From Paracoccus tegillarcae (lineage in GTDB: Bacteria; Pseudomonadota; Alphaproteobacteria; Rhodobacterales; Rhodobacteraceae): DNA of 64,000 nucleotides. The notes below the pieces were generated by a model. The model was not told the DNA's origin. It made no database searches and saw only the letters and a list, made by a program, of their open reading frames with translations. Position numbers and translations under genes: made by a program. Positions 37,052 to 45,956 of the stretch are shown one piece after another (within the stretch, counting starts at the first letter, position 1; the number at the start of each line of letters is the position of its first letter). The stretch spans positions 372,001 through 436,000 of the forward strand of contig NZ_CP025408.1 in the NCBI RefSeq assembly GCF_002847305.1, written 5' to 3'.

Positions 37052-37123
37052 CAATAGGCCTTACGACCTTGGGCTGTTTACGGTCGCGGCGCGGCGCTGT
37101 CCAGTCCCGAAATCGACAAATCT

Positions 37124-37294
37124 TCAGTTGCGGCCCTGATCGTCATCGGCATCATCGGATCGATCTGCGGGCGGTCCCGGAATGACGTAATCACCCCGCA
37201 GCCAGCGCGCCAGATCGACATCGGCACAGCGACGCGAACAGAAGGGGCGATAGGCGGGAACGCTTGGCTTGTCGCAGATTGGGCAACCGGCCAT
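37124..37294 (-). CDS. yacG: DNA gyrase inhibitor / small zinc-finger protein YacG
   Basis: A 56-residue protein with the YacG zinc site: CPIC near the N-terminus and CSRRC ([19 protein letters not shown]) about 15 residues later. In E. coli YacG binds GyrB and inhibits gyrase. The acidic C-terminal tail ([11 protein letters not shown]) is typical of alphaproteobacterial members. The ATG at 37294 overlaps the upstream rng stop by one base (TGATG). The order infA-maf-rng-yacG is familiar in this group. Confidence 0.93.
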   Translation of the reverse strand: MAGCPICDKPSVPAYRPFCSRRCADVDLARWLRGDYVIPGPPADRSDDADDDQGRN

Positions 37295-38358
37295 CAGGAC
37301 CTCCTCTTTGCCGCGAGCGCGAGTGCTGACAGGGCCGCGCGGTCGCGTTTCCTGCTGATTTCATAGAGGCCCATCTTGGTCCAGCCGACCAGCACGGTTT
37401 CCGCCGCCTCGCCCTTGAATGCGGACTTCAGAACCTGATCCAGCGTGGCCCGGTCGCGTTTGGGCATGGGGGCGAAATCGACGATCACCTGCCCCCCAAG
37501 CCCGCGCAACCGCAACTGTCGCGGCAGCTCGCGCGCCAGTGCGATATTGGCCTTGAGGCCGGCTGCAGGCGAGGTGTCACCGCCCGTATTCACGTCAATG
37601 GCCAGCAGCGCGCGCGTCGGCTGGATTGCGGCAGATGCCCCCGACGGCAGCGCGACATCAGGGGCCAGCAAGTCCTCGATCATTTCGGTCACGCCCAACT
37701 GCTCAAAGGCACCCTCGGCATCGTCCACCTGATCGGGCGCGGGCTCTGCCCAGTCGATCCAGGCGGCGTCATGCGGGCCGGGCGCATCCAGCAACAGTTC
37801 GGGCGGACCATCGGTCTCGGCCAGCATATCACCGACCATGGCGATCAGGGGTGCAAGCTCGGCCCTGATCTCTTCCGCATCGGCACCCGCGGCGGCGCTG
37901 CGCAGGATCAGCCCGCACTGGGGATCGGCCTTTGCCATCAGATTGGCGCCCAAGGCCTGTAATTCTGCACGCAACTCATCATCGCGAATGCTGCGCGAGA
38001 CATTCACGCCCGGACGCCCCGGCGTCACGATGCCATGGCGACCCCGAAACAACAGCCGCGCCGTGACGGGCGTCGCCTTGTTTTCGTCCGCCACGCCACT
38101 GATCTGGACCAGCAATCGCTGGCCTTCACTCAGGCCGTTGCGGTCTCGCAGATAGCCCCGCGCACCGTTTGGCAGACGCAGAAAGACCCCGCCCTGCCCC
38201 TTGACCAGCCGGTCGACAACCCCCCTGCAGATCGCGCCGGGCGCAAGCGGAGTCAGAGTCGAATAATCGGTGAAAAGATCGATCAGTTGGCCGTCCTGCA
38301 CCAGGGCTGCAGCCTTGGCCCCGAACAACTGACCCAGGATGATCTGGCGACCCTTCAT
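37294..38358 (-). CDS. rng: Ribonuclease E/G family protein
   Basis: A 354-residue endoribonuclease of the RNase E/G family, shorter than RNase G (about 490) and lacking the long RNase E tail. A degenerate S1-like N-terminal part ([22 protein letters not shown]) is followed by the catalytic core with [46 protein letters not shown], which holds the Mg-binding Asp residues. The zinc-link CPxC is not seen. The start ATG 38358 ([10 protein letters not shown]) overlaps the maf stop (ATGA). Some RNase G functions in rRNA maturation may be reduced in this short form. Confidence 0.87.
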   Translation of the reverse strand: MKGRQIILGQLFGAKAAALVQDGQLIDLFTDYSTLTPLAPGAICRGVVDRLVKGQGGVFLRLPNGARGYLRDRNGLSEGQRLLVQISGVADENKATPVTARLLFRGRHGIVTPGRPGVNVSRSIRDDELRAELQALGANLMAKADPQCGLILRSAAAGADAEEIRAELAPLIAMVGDMLAETDGPPELLLDAPGPHDAAWIDWAEPAPDQVDDAEGAFEQLGVTEMIEDLLAPDVALPSGASAAIQPTRALLAIDVNTGGDTSPAAGLKANIALARELPRQLRLRGLGGQVIVDFAPMPKRDRATLDQVLKSAFKGEAAETVLVGWTKMGLYEISRKRDRAALSALALAAKRRS

Positions 38359-38975
38359 GCTGTCTCTCCGGTAATGCCCGCGCTGGCCAACATCGCGGCG
38401 GTTTCGGCCAATGGCAGCCCGACGACGGCGGAATAACTGCCCTGTATCCACGGGATGAATGCGGCGGCAGGTCCCTGAATGGCGTATCCGCCAGCCTTGC
38501 CCCGCCAGTCTTCGCTGATGATATATCGCTGCAGCGCCGCCGGGTCGATCAGTGACATCCTGACCACCGTTTCGACCAGTCTCACGCGACAGGCGGTGGT
38601 GCTGCGTATTGCGATGGCCGTCAGTACGCGATGCCGACGCCCCGCCATCAGTCGCATGAATGCAGCAGCCTCGGCCGCATCGTCGGGTTTTCCCAGAATG
38701 CGCCGCCCGACAGCCACTGTGGTATCTGCGCAAAGCACGACTTCGCCCGGCTTTAGCGTCACCGCCTCGGCCTTTTCAGCAGCCATGCGGCGAACATAGT
38801 CGCGCGGCGTCTCACGATCATGAGGCGTTTCATCAATATCCGCAGGTCGGATATCTGACGGACGGATGCCGATCTGCGCCAGCAGTTCCAGCCGTCGCGG
38901 GCTGGCAGAGCCGAGGATCAGACGCGGCTGGTCGGGGCGCGCCAGTGCGTGTCCCGAATGCGGCGAAACAGGCAT
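38355..38975 (-). CDS. maf: Maf-family nucleotide pyrophosphatase
   Basis: A 206-residue Maf protein, a house-cleaning pyrophosphatase acting on modified or non-canonical NTPs. It has LILGSASPRRLELLAQIGI, the acidic cluster IRPADIDETP, EVVLCADTTVAVGRRILGKP and the later RLMAGRRHRVLTA segment, all in family order. It starts 8 bases after the infA stop and overlaps rng (ATGA), so infA-maf-rng-yacG are probably one transcript. Confidence 0.93.
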   Translation of the reverse strand: MPVSPHSGHALARPDQPRLILGSASPRRLELLAQIGIRPSDIRPADIDETPHDRETPRDYVRRMAAEKAEAVTLKPGEVVLCADTTVAVGRRILGKPDDAAEAAAFMRLMAGRRHRVLTAIAIRSTTACRVRLVETVVRMSLIDPAALQRYIISEDWRGKAGGYAIQGPAAAFIPWIQGSYSAVVGLPLAETAAMLASAGITGETA

Positions 38976-38982
38976 TGCGTGC

Positions 38983-39201
38983 CTATTTGAACCGATAGTT
39001 GATGCGCCCTTTAGTCAGGTCATAGGTGTTCATTTCCACCTGAACCTTGTCGCCGGCCAGAACACGGATGCGGTTCTTGCGCATCTTTCCTGCCATATGT
39101 GCGATGATCTCATGGCCATTTTCCAGCTCGACCCTGAACGTCGCATTAGGCAGGAGTTCCTTCACGACGCCGGGAAATTCGAGCATTTCTTCCTTGGCCA
39201 T
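38983..39201 (-). CDS. infA: Translation initiation factor IF-1
   Basis: IF-1 occupies the ribosomal A site of the 30S subunit during initiation. The 72-residue OB-fold protein is nearly consensus: [60 protein letters not shown]. The ATG at 39201 follows GGAG by 5 bases; a GTG two codons earlier is in frame but less well placed. It is the first gene of infA-maf-rng-yacG. Confidence 0.97.
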   Translation of the reverse strand: MAKEEMLEFPGVVKELLPNATFRVELENGHEIIAHMAGKMRKNRIRVLAGDKVQVEMNTYDLTKGRINYRFK

Positions 39202-39290
39202 GGTCACTCCATCTTAATGTCCTCCCCGCATCTGCGAGGCCGCTGTTACATGCGGCGGAACAGGGGATATTTCAAGAGGGAAGCGTACCG

Positions 39291-40538
39291 TCAGCCAGTA
39301 TTGGCGCTTTTCTGTGGCGCGTCTGCCGTGGTTGGGGCCGGTGCGACCGTCGTTCCGCTGTTTTGGGGCGGCGGCTGCTTGGCATCCCCTGGAACCGCTG
39401 TGCCGGTGCGAAAACGGTCGGGAAGCGACAGGTCCGCCATCGGCGGTTCCGGCGCGAGCGCGGGATGGGTGCCGTTTGCGATCACATCATGGGCCGTCAG
39501 GCCCGATGCGGTCGATGCAGCCTGATCGTTCGTCTTGCCGGCCTGCTGGTCATCGCCGCCGGTCAGCTTCTGCTCGCCCTCACGGCGCAAACGGATCGCA
39601 TGATAGCCCTCGGACTCGCCCAGCTTGCCCGTGGCCAGCAACTGACCCAGTCTTGTCTCCAGGCGCGTATGCGACAGATCAACACGCGGCAAAGGCAGCA
39701 CCTGCCCCGCGCGCAAATCGCGCAAGTCACCCAATCGCATCGAGCGGCGGCACAGAACGCCCACCACCTCGATCGGCGCTTGCGCCATCGGTGCGGTCAG
39801 ATCCGGTGCAGGGCGATCACTTTCATCGGTCGCAGGCGCGGCCATAACCGCCTCAGCAGGGCTTGGCGGCGCCAGCGCTGCGACTGCAGTTTTCTGAGGC
39901 AGGGCAACGAATATCTTGCCTTCGCGCCCCGGTTCACCACCTACCTTCACGGTATAGGCCAGACTGCGATAGGGGCAGTCTTCCAGCATCAGCAACAGCG
40001 GCCGCTGGTCTTCGAGAAAGCTGGCATAACGAAAGCCGCCGAAATTCTCGAACCCGTCGATCCTGGTGATCTCGCCCCCCAGTTCGCTGAGCAGCGCATT
40101 GACGAAATCGGCACAGATGATCGCATCACTGCGGGTTGAGCGGCGCGTTTCGACCGGGCGCGACGTGATCCGCCCGATCGTCTGCATCTCTATCAGAGCG
40201 GTCATCAAGCTGGGGCAGATTGCCACCACGCCAATTGCCTCGCCCGCCCCTTCGACCACGGATAGCAGCGCGGGCTGGGGCAGCAGTTCGGCCATCTCGG
40301 CCAAGGTGATTGCCGCAGGCGACAGTTCCAGCGGGCTGGCCGGCAGTTTATACAACCGCTCAAATGCGCGGCCGATGGCATTCAGTGCCGCGCGCTTGAC
40401 GGTTGCGGGTTGCGGATGGGGCAGCGAGGGCGCGGCGCCATCGGCCAGCCGCGCCTGGTCGCGTGCCTTCAACAGGCCAGACAACACCCGCTGCCCGGAT
40501 GTTTCGCCCTGCCCCTGACCTGCATCCAAATCAGCCAT
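39291..40538 (-). CDS. FliM/FliN-family flagellar motor switch-like protein (SpoA domain)
   Basis: A 415-residue protein. The middle part (LELSPAAITLAEMAELLPQPALL; DAIICADFVNALLSELGGEI) resembles the FliM CheC-like domain. Residues about 255-325 (IEVVGVLCRRSMRLGDLRDLRAGQVLPL) form a SpoA/FliN-type C-ring domain. The last 90 residues are low-complexity and Pro/Ala-rich. Proteins of this kind form the cytoplasmic C-ring of the flagellar motor. No other flagellar genes are seen nearby, so it stands alone. The ATG at 40538 is preferred over a GTG at 40541. Confidence 0.78.
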   Translation of the reverse strand: MADLDAGQGQGETSGQRVLSGLLKARDQARLADGAAPSLPHPQPATVKRAALNAIGRAFERLYKLPASPLELSPAAITLAEMAELLPQPALLSVVEGAGEAIGVVAICPSLMTALIEMQTIGRITSRPVETRRSTRSDAIICADFVNALLSELGGEITRIDGFENFGGFRYASFLEDQRPLLLMLEDCPYRSLAYTVKVGGEPGREGKIFVALPQKTAVAALAPPSPAEAVMAAPATDESDRPAPDLTAPMAQAPIEVVGVLCRRSMRLGDLRDLRAGQVLPLPRVDLSHTRLETRLGQLLATGKLGESEGYHAIRLRREGEQKLTGGDDQQAGKTNDQAASTASGLTAHDVIANGTHPALAPEPPMADLSLPDRFRTGTAVPGDAKQPPPQNSGTTVAPAPTTADAPQKSANTG

Positions 40539-40626
40539 CACCCGTCCGAATCGCCCATTGCCTTTCGAGCAAGATCACCGAGACAGGTTTAGATTTCGTT
40601 TATGTCGGCCCTTTACCTGCGCCGCT

Positions 40627-43290
40627 CTACCCGGCTTCCTCGGCCTCCTCGGTACGGTTTTGGCCGGGCGGGCGCGCTGGCAGCGTGACGCGAAACGCGG
40701 CACCGCCCTGCCCCGGCAGATAGGTCACATCCCCGCCAAGCGCGTTCATGATCTCAAGGCAGATGGCCAGCCCCAGCCCCGCGCCGCCTGCCCGCATGGG
40801 GTCATTCAGCCGCGAGAACTTCTCAAAGATCAGCGCCTGACGGTCCAGATCAATGCCCGAACCATTGTCGATCACGTCGATGACAGTCGATCGATCAGAC
40901 AGGCGGCGCGCCCGGATGCGCAGTTCGGGACGCTCGGCGTCGCAATATTTGCGGGCATTGCTGATGATATTGATCAAGACCTGCAAGAGACGATCGGTAT
41001 CGGTGATCACTGGCACATGTTCGGACGGCAGATCCCGGTCGATGGTGAAATTGCGTTCCGGCCCACTGGCCGACGCAGCCTCCAGCGCCCGATCAATCAG
41101 ATCATGCAGATTTGCGACCGAGACATTCAGGGCGGCGCGCCCGCTTTCCAATACCGACAGGTCCAGCAAATCATCGAGCAACCGCGTCAGGCGGCCGGCT
41201 TCATCATGGATGATCCCGGCAAAGCGGGTGCGGTCCTGATCGGGCAAATCGGGCAGTTTGAGCAATTCGGAAAAAGCCCTCAACGAGGTCATGGGGGTGC
41301 GAAGTTCATGGCTGACCTGACCCAGAAATTCGTCCTTTTGCACCGAAAGTTCGGTCAGCTTCTCATTGGCTTCGCGCAACTGGCGCGCCGTGCGATCCAG
41401 TTCGTCACGTGCGGTTTCCAGCCGCCTTGCCTCTTCCTTGGCGCGGCTGGCCTCGCCCGCGACCTCCATCAGATCAGAGACGCTGAGGCCCGCGCCGCCG
41501 CCCACGCGCCCAATCATCGCATGCGCCGTGGCCGCACCCACCGACCCTGCCAGCCGCCGTTCGAGGCGGGTCAGAAAGCGCGGGGTCAGATCGGGCAAGA
41601 ACCCGGTTTTCCCCTGCGCCACGGCCTCGGCCTGGAAAAACCGCAAGGCCGGATCTGCACCCCAGATGCGGCGGGCCATGGCCATCAGCGATTCTGCGCC
41701 GCGCACGTTTCCATCGGTCGGCGCGCCGGGGCCCTCTGGCTCTACGGCGTGGACGAAAGACAGGCCCTGCAGTCGTTCGACAGGGTCGGGAAAGCTGAGC
41801 AGCGACAGCGTTAGAAACGCCAGAGTGTTCACCCCAAGCGACAGTCCGATCGAACCGGCCAGTTGATCGACGCCTGCGGGGAAAACCGGCCCCGTGCCGA
41901 TACCGACCGAGGGCAGAAAGATCAGCACCAGCCACATCACCAGCCCCGTGCCGACGCCGGCATAGGCGCCGACCCGCGTTGCACCCCGCCACAACAACCC
42001 GCCCAGCATCGCCGGAAAGACCTGCGCCATGCCCGTGAACGCCACCAGACCCATCGCCGCCAGCGCCGCCGAGCCGCCCGATGCCTGATGATAAACCCAA
42101 CCACCGCCAACGACTGCCAGAATGGCCAACCGCCGCGCGTTCAGGACAAAGCGGCCCAGATCATCGGGATCCTGGCCATCCGGCTTGCGCAGCAGCCACA
42201 ACCAGACCGGCACAAGCCAGTGGTTCGAGACCATCGTCGCCAGCGCGATGGCGCTCATGACAACCATCGAGGTGGCCGCGGAGAAGCCGCCCAGAAAAAC
42301 CAGCAACGCCAATGCGTTCTGGTTCTGCGACAACGGCAAGGTCAGGACGAACAGATCGGGGTTGGACCCCTCGGGCAGCAATTCGCGCCCGACGATGGCG
42401 ATGGGCAGGACAAACAGCGACATGGCGAAAAGATAGGCGGGAAACGCCCAGCCAGCGACGCGCAACCGCTCGGCATCGGCGGCCTCGACCACCATGACCT
42501 GAAACATGCGCGGCAGTGTCACCACCGCGATCCCCGACACCATGATCAGAGCAGTCCAGCGATCAGGCTTGAGCAGCCAGCCTTCGGACAATTGCTTATC
42601 TGCGGCCGTGGCCCGCGCGATCCGGGCGATGACATCAGCGGGGCCGTCGGCCAGCCCCCAGACCACGAATATTCCCAACAGCAGAAAGGAAACCAGCTTG
42701 ACCACCGCCTCCAGCGCGATGGCCGTGACGACGCCGTGGTGGCGCTCATCCGCGGCCAGGTTGCGCGTGCCGAAGATGATGGTGAACACAGCCAAGCCGC
42801 CTGCCACCCACAGCGCGGTATTGCCCTGAACGGCGTCGGCGCTGTCAATGGTGAAGGCGCGAAAGGACAGGCTGACAGACTGCAATTGCAGGGCGATATA
42901 CGGGGTCGAGGCGATCACCGCGATCAGCGTGACCAGCGCCGCCAGCGGGTTCGACTTGCCAAACCGCGCCGAGATCAGGTCAGCGATCGAGGTGACGTGA
43001 TGCATCCGCGCCACGCGGACCAACCGGCGCAGCCCCCACCACGCCCCTGCAAATACGATGGTCGGGCCCAGATAAATCGTCGCAAATTCCAGACCTGATC
43101 GGGTCGCATAGCCAACCCCGCCAAAGAAGGTCCAGGCAGAGCAATAGACCGACAGCGACAGCGTATAGACCACCGGATGGTCCAGCCACCTGATCTTGCC
43201 CCGCACCGCCGCGCGATCAGCGGCAAAGGCCACCAGAAACATCAGCGCGACATAGGTCAGGCAGGCGCCGACCAGCAGATCAACGCTCAT
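40627..43290 (-). CDS. Hybrid SLC5-symporter/sensor histidine kinase (CbrA-like)
   Basis: An 887-residue membrane kinase. Residues 1-500 look like a sodium/solute symporter with about 13 hydrophobic segments (YTLSLSVYCSAWTFFGGVGYATRSG; VSNHWLVPVWLWLL). A short linker and coiled coil (EEARRLETARDELDRTARQLREANEKL) lead to the HisKA box VSHELRTPMTSLRAFSELL, phosphoacceptor His661, and a HATPase with ISNARKYCD (N box), VIDNGSGI and GAGLGLAI. CbrA-type kinases are thought to sense transport or nutrient state. The start MSVDLLVGACLTY at 43290 overlaps the small gene upstream by 11 bases, and GGGGCGAGG precedes it. Confidence 0.9.
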   Translation of the reverse strand: MSVDLLVGACLTYVALMFLVAFAADRAAVRGKIRWLDHPVVYTLSLSVYCSAWTFFGGVGYATRSGLEFATIYLGPTIVFAGAWWGLRRLVRVARMHHVTSIADLISARFGKSNPLAALVTLIAVIASTPYIALQLQSVSLSFRAFTIDSADAVQGNTALWVAGGLAVFTIIFGTRNLAADERHHGVVTAIALEAVVKLVSFLLLGIFVVWGLADGPADVIARIARATAADKQLSEGWLLKPDRWTALIMVSGIAVVTLPRMFQVMVVEAADAERLRVAGWAFPAYLFAMSLFVLPIAIVGRELLPEGSNPDLFVLTLPLSQNQNALALLVFLGGFSAATSMVVMSAIALATMVSNHWLVPVWLWLLRKPDGQDPDDLGRFVLNARRLAILAVVGGGWVYHQASGGSAALAAMGLVAFTGMAQVFPAMLGGLLWRGATRVGAYAGVGTGLVMWLVLIFLPSVGIGTGPVFPAGVDQLAGSIGLSLGVNTLAFLTLSLLSFPDPVERLQGLSFVHAVEPEGPGAPTDGNVRGAESLMAMARRIWGADPALRFFQAEAVAQGKTGFLPDLTPRFLTRLERRLAGSVGAATAHAMIGRVGGGAGLSVSDLMEVAGEASRAKEEARRLETARDELDRTARQLREANEKLTELSVQKDEFLGQVSHELRTPMTSLRAFSELLKLPDLPDQDRTRFAGIIHDEAGRLTRLLDDLLDLSVLESGRAALNVSVANLHDLIDRALEAASASGPERNFTIDRDLPSEHVPVITDTDRLLQVLINIISNARKYCDAERPELRIRARRLSDRSTVIDVIDNGSGIDLDRQALIFEKFSRLNDPMRAGGAGLGLAICLEIMNALGGDVTYLPGQGGAAFRVTLPARPPGQNRTEEAEEAG

Positions 43291-43549
43291 CCTCGCCCCC
43301 CGACTGGCTGTCATCCTCGCCGCGCGCCCATGCGGCGCGATCAGAAGCATGAAGGGCAATATGCAGTGCAGCCGTCAGCACGATCAGTGCGGCCCACAGC
43401 CCGAACAACCACAGCGCGCCGCCGGTCAGACTGACGGCCTCTGGCACCCACCAGACCGGAACAAGGATCAACAACAGCGCGAGAACGGGCAGGATTCGCG
43501 CCGCATCGCCAAGGCGCCTGCGCCGGTAGGATGACCGTTCCAGAAACAA
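43280..43549 (-). CDS. Small membrane protein upstream of the symporter-like kinase
   Basis: About 89 residues with two hydrophobic segments (ILPVLALLLILVPVWWV; LWLFGLWAALIVLTAALHIAL), an Arg-rich N-terminus (SSYRRRRLGDAARI) and an acidic tail. It shares its 3' end with the kinase gene (11-base overlap) and follows the receiver gene, so the three are one unit. Small partners next to SLC5-type proteins are common, and it may assist the symporter-like domain; that is inference. The start is uncertain: TTG at 43549 is the first standard codon, the frame is open to the receiver gene's stop (TAG 43577-43579), and no clear ribosome site precedes the TTG. Confidence 0.7.
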   Translation of the reverse strand: MFLERSSYRRRRLGDAARILPVLALLLILVPVWWVPEAVSLTGGALWLFGLWAALIVLTAALHIALHASDRAAWARGEDDSQSGGEDER

Positions 43550-43576
43550 TGGCTGTCGCAGCGCCGTACCCTCGCC

Positions 43577-43936
43577 CTAGTTTATCATGCGCCGCACCAG
43601 CGCCCGAAGATCGTCATTGGCAAAGGGTTTTGCCAGGATCGCATCGGCCAGTTCGGTAGCGGGCCGCCCTTGCGCCGTCAGCAGCAGCACCGGTGTCGCG
43701 GCCAGTGCCGCATCGCCGTCCGCGCGCAATTCGGTCAGGATTTCATCACCCGAGCGGTTGGGCAGCATCACGTCCAACACCACCAGCCTGGGCATGCGCT
43801 CGCGCAAGGAACGCATCGCCTCGGCCCCATCGCTGACTGTCGCCACCCGCCAACCATCGCGCACCAGGATAAAGCACACGGCTTCGGCAATATTCGGCTC
43901 GTCCTCAATCAGCAGGATATCGGTTCCATCCTCCAC
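43577..43936 (-). CDS. Single-domain response regulator (receiver only)
   Basis: A 119-residue CheY-like receiver. The acidic pair is Glu11/Asp12 (LLIEDEPN), the phosphoacceptor Asp55 is in LVVLDVMLPN, and Thr87 and Lys103 (LLLTAQG; ILAKPFA) complete the active site. There is no output domain. It starts at GTG 43936 and is the first gene of a unit with the small membrane protein and the histidine kinase, which is therefore its probable phosphodonor. The output probably passes through protein-protein contact or phosphorelay. Confidence 0.88.
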   Translation of the reverse strand: MEDGTDILLIEDEPNIAEAVCFILVRDGWRVATVSDGAEAMRSLRERMPRLVVLDVMLPNRSGDEILTELRADGDAALAATPVLLLTAQGRPATELADAILAKPFANDDLRALVRRMIN

Positions 43937-44190
43937 GCCAAACGCCTCTGCCGCCCCTACACCCTGGCCGCATCATGCGCGGGCGCAGCGCCCGCTGTCA
44001 AAACGATTGTCACCGAGGGTCACGCGGCGGTTAAAACCGAAACCGAGCGCCTGGCGCGGGGGATGCGGTTGAATGGCAACCGGCGGTCTGCCGCTATGGT
44101 CCGATAAGTTAGCCCGACCTTCTCATATCGTGGTAGGGCGGCCCTCTCGCTGCATCGCACCTTGACGTCAGCAATGCGGACGAAGCAGAC
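43937..44190. other. Intergenic region at the edge of the acquired segment
   Basis: About 250 bases hold no convincing gene or hairpin. The well-ordered chromosomal genes end here and the degraded lysE begins to the right, so this is the likely left margin of the variable region. Confidence 0.5.
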
Positions 44191-44760
44191 CTACGGTGAT
44201 TGCACCTTTGCCGTCAGTATCTTGAAGCTCGCCGCGCCAAATCCAATCGCGAACGCAGCTTCAAACCAGCGCCGCAACTTCAAATAGAACCTTGTCATGG
44301 CTTGTGACGAAAAGAGCAGTGCGTAGCCGTGGAATACCAAAAAGCTCTGCAACCCGACGGCCGCGATAACAACTGCAAGCTGTTCCACTCCCGTTCCGGA
44401 TGGAATGCCGAGCGAGAACAGGGAGCCAAAGAACAGGATTGCCTTCGGGTTGGTCAGATGCAGAGCTAGCCCTTTTGCGTAAAGCGAACGCTTACCGCCT
44501 GTGAAAGACTTTGTTGCTAAATCCTTCTGAGACAACGCTGATCGCGCTGCCTTTTAGGCAAGAAACATCAGGTAGGCCACGCCGAAGTAGCGGATTAGCT
44601 CAAAAACCCATGCGTTTGCGAGCATAACGGCTCCGAGACCCAAAGCAGCAGCGATTGACCACATGAGCGAGCCAGTCGTGATCCCGGACGCAAGCGCCAA
44701 GCCTGACGTGCGGCCTGAAGACATGGACGTTCCGGCGAGGACTGGACCTGTCACGTATTT
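44191..44760 (-). pseudogene. LysE-family amino acid exporter, disrupted by an internal stop and truncated by an IS
   Basis: Both halves of a LysE/RhtB-type exporter are visible in one frame. The N-terminal part (MSSGRTSGLALASGITTGSLMWSIAAALG to FELIRYFGVAYLMFLA) ends at a TAA at about 44553-44555. The frame then continues KAARSALSQKDLATKSFTGGKRSLYAKG to the normal end (SFKILTAKVQSP). In intact relatives the stop position is usually a Trp. The first 15 or so residues, before TGPVLAGTSM (compare the family TPGPNV), are missing because the IS3 element begins at about 44761. The gene is non-functional unless the stop is read through. Confidence 0.85.
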
Positions 44761-44780
44761 GTGCCGCTCCGAGTGCTCGT

Positions 44781-45638
44781 TTAAGCCACCTTCCGTTCAA
44801 AAGCGACCGGGCTTTTCCAGCCCAGTGCTGAGTGCCGTCGACGCGGATTGTAGAACCCATTGATGTATTCGAAGATCGCCATCTCAGCGTGCCGCCGGGT
44901 TACCCATGACCGCCGCCAGATCAGCTCGGCCTTGATGGTTTTGAAGAATGTCTCGACGGCCGCATTGTCATAACAATTACCTTTGCCGCTCATCGAGACT
45001 TTGAAGCCATGCTGGCGCAGGATCTTCTGGTAGTCATGCGAACAGTATTGGCTGCCCCTGTCGCTGTGGAAGATGCAGCCTTTGGGTGGCGACCTGAAGG
45101 CAATCGCCATCTTCAAGGCCCGGATCGCCAGATCGCGCTTCATCCGGTTGCTGACAGCCCAGCCGATCACGCGGCGGGAGTGCAGGTCCAGGATGACTGC
45201 CAGATATAGCCAGCCCTCGCGGGTCCAGATGTAGCTGATGTCGCCCGCCCATTTCTGGTTGGGCCCGGCTGCACTAAAGTCGCGATCCAGCAGGTTCGGG
45301 GCGATGTTGAACGTATGGGCGCTGTCGGTCGTGGCTTTGAACTTACGCGTTCTTTCAACGATGATCCTGTTTTCGCGCATCAGGCGACCGACGCGTCGAT
45401 GCCCGACATCGACACCAACCTCTTTCAGCTCCTCTGTCATCCTCGGCCGACCATAGCTGCCCAAGCTCAGACGCGACTGTTCCTTGATATGCGCCAGAAC
45501 GACCATGTCCATGCGCTGCCTGTGGCTGGCTGGGAGGCTGCGGAAGGCCCGTAATCCACGCGGGCTGACATTCATCACCTGGCAAAGCCGGTCGATCGGG
45601 AAGGCCCCGCGCTGTTCTTCGATGAACCTGAACCTCAC
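44781..45638 (-). CDS. IS3-family transposase OrfB (integrase core)
   Basis: A 285-residue DDE transposase domain. The first Asp is in WAGDISYIWTREGWLYLA, the second in IFHSDRGSQYCSHDY and the Glu in NAAVETFFKTIKAEL, with the C-terminal INGFYNPRRRHSALGWKSPVAFE typical of the family. It is normally expressed by -1 frameshifting from orfA; a run of seven A (minus strand, 45668-45674) within the orfA codons CTA AAA AAA lies upstream of the orfB start and is the likely slippage site. The frame looks intact, so the element may still be active. Confidence 0.93.
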   Translation of the reverse strand: MRFRFIEEQRGAFPIDRLCQVMNVSPRGLRAFRSLPASHRQRMDMVVLAHIKEQSRLSLGSYGRPRMTEELKEVGVDVGHRRVGRLMRENRIIVERTRKFKATTDSAHTFNIAPNLLDRDFSAAGPNQKWAGDISYIWTREGWLYLAVILDLHSRRVIGWAVSNRMKRDLAIRALKMAIAFRSPPKGCIFHSDRGSQYCSHDYQKILRQHGFKVSMSGKGNCYDNAAVETFFKTIKAELIWRRSWVTRRHAEMAIFEYINGFYNPRRRHSALGWKSPVAFERKVA

Positions 45639-45910
45639 GGCTTTTGGCCCGCGAAGAACTGGGTGGCTTTTTTTAGGATGTCCCTCTCCTCCTTGAGGAT
45701 ACGGTTCTCGCGCCGAAGCCGTTCGTTCTCACGCGCCAACTCGCGATCCTCGGCTGAGACTACGTCCGTGTCCCGGTGTGCGTTCACCCACTTATTGAGG
45801 GTCGACAAGCCGACCCCAAGATCATCCGCAACTTGACGCCGCGAAAGCCCGCTGGTCAGCGCAATCCGCACTGCATCCTTGCGAAATTCATCCGTCCTGA
45901 CTGTGCCCAT
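45635..45910 (-). CDS. IS3-family transposase OrfA (helix-turn-helix)
   Basis: A 91-residue protein with the HTH LTSGLSRRQVADDLGVGLSTLNKWV and a leucine-zipper helix (RELARENERLRRENRILKEER) used for multimerisation. It binds the IS ends. The terminal segment ILKKATQFF contains the slippery A-run that leads into orfB. Its stop overlaps the orfB start codon by four bases. Confidence 0.92.
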   Translation of the reverse strand: MGTVRTDEFRKDAVRIALTSGLSRRQVADDLGVGLSTLNKWVNAHRDTDVVSAEDRELARENERLRRENRILKEERDILKKATQFFAGQKP

Positions 45911-45956
45911 GGTTCATCTCCTTTGCTGCACATTACGTGGTCAAAGGAGCGGCACC

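Larger units (their letters stand above)
44761..45955 (-). mobile_element. IS3-family insertion sequence (complete)
   Basis: About 1.2 kb, carrying orfA and orfB on the minus strand. The ends are marked by a 10-base inverted repeat, GTGCCGCTCC at 44761-44770 and its complement at 45946-45955, with weaker similarity continuing inward. No clear target duplication was recognised on the outside, so the exact ends may be off by a base or two, or the flanks were rearranged. The left end cuts a lysE gene and the right end abuts the EcoRII-type gene, whose N-terminus is lost. Confidence 0.85.
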
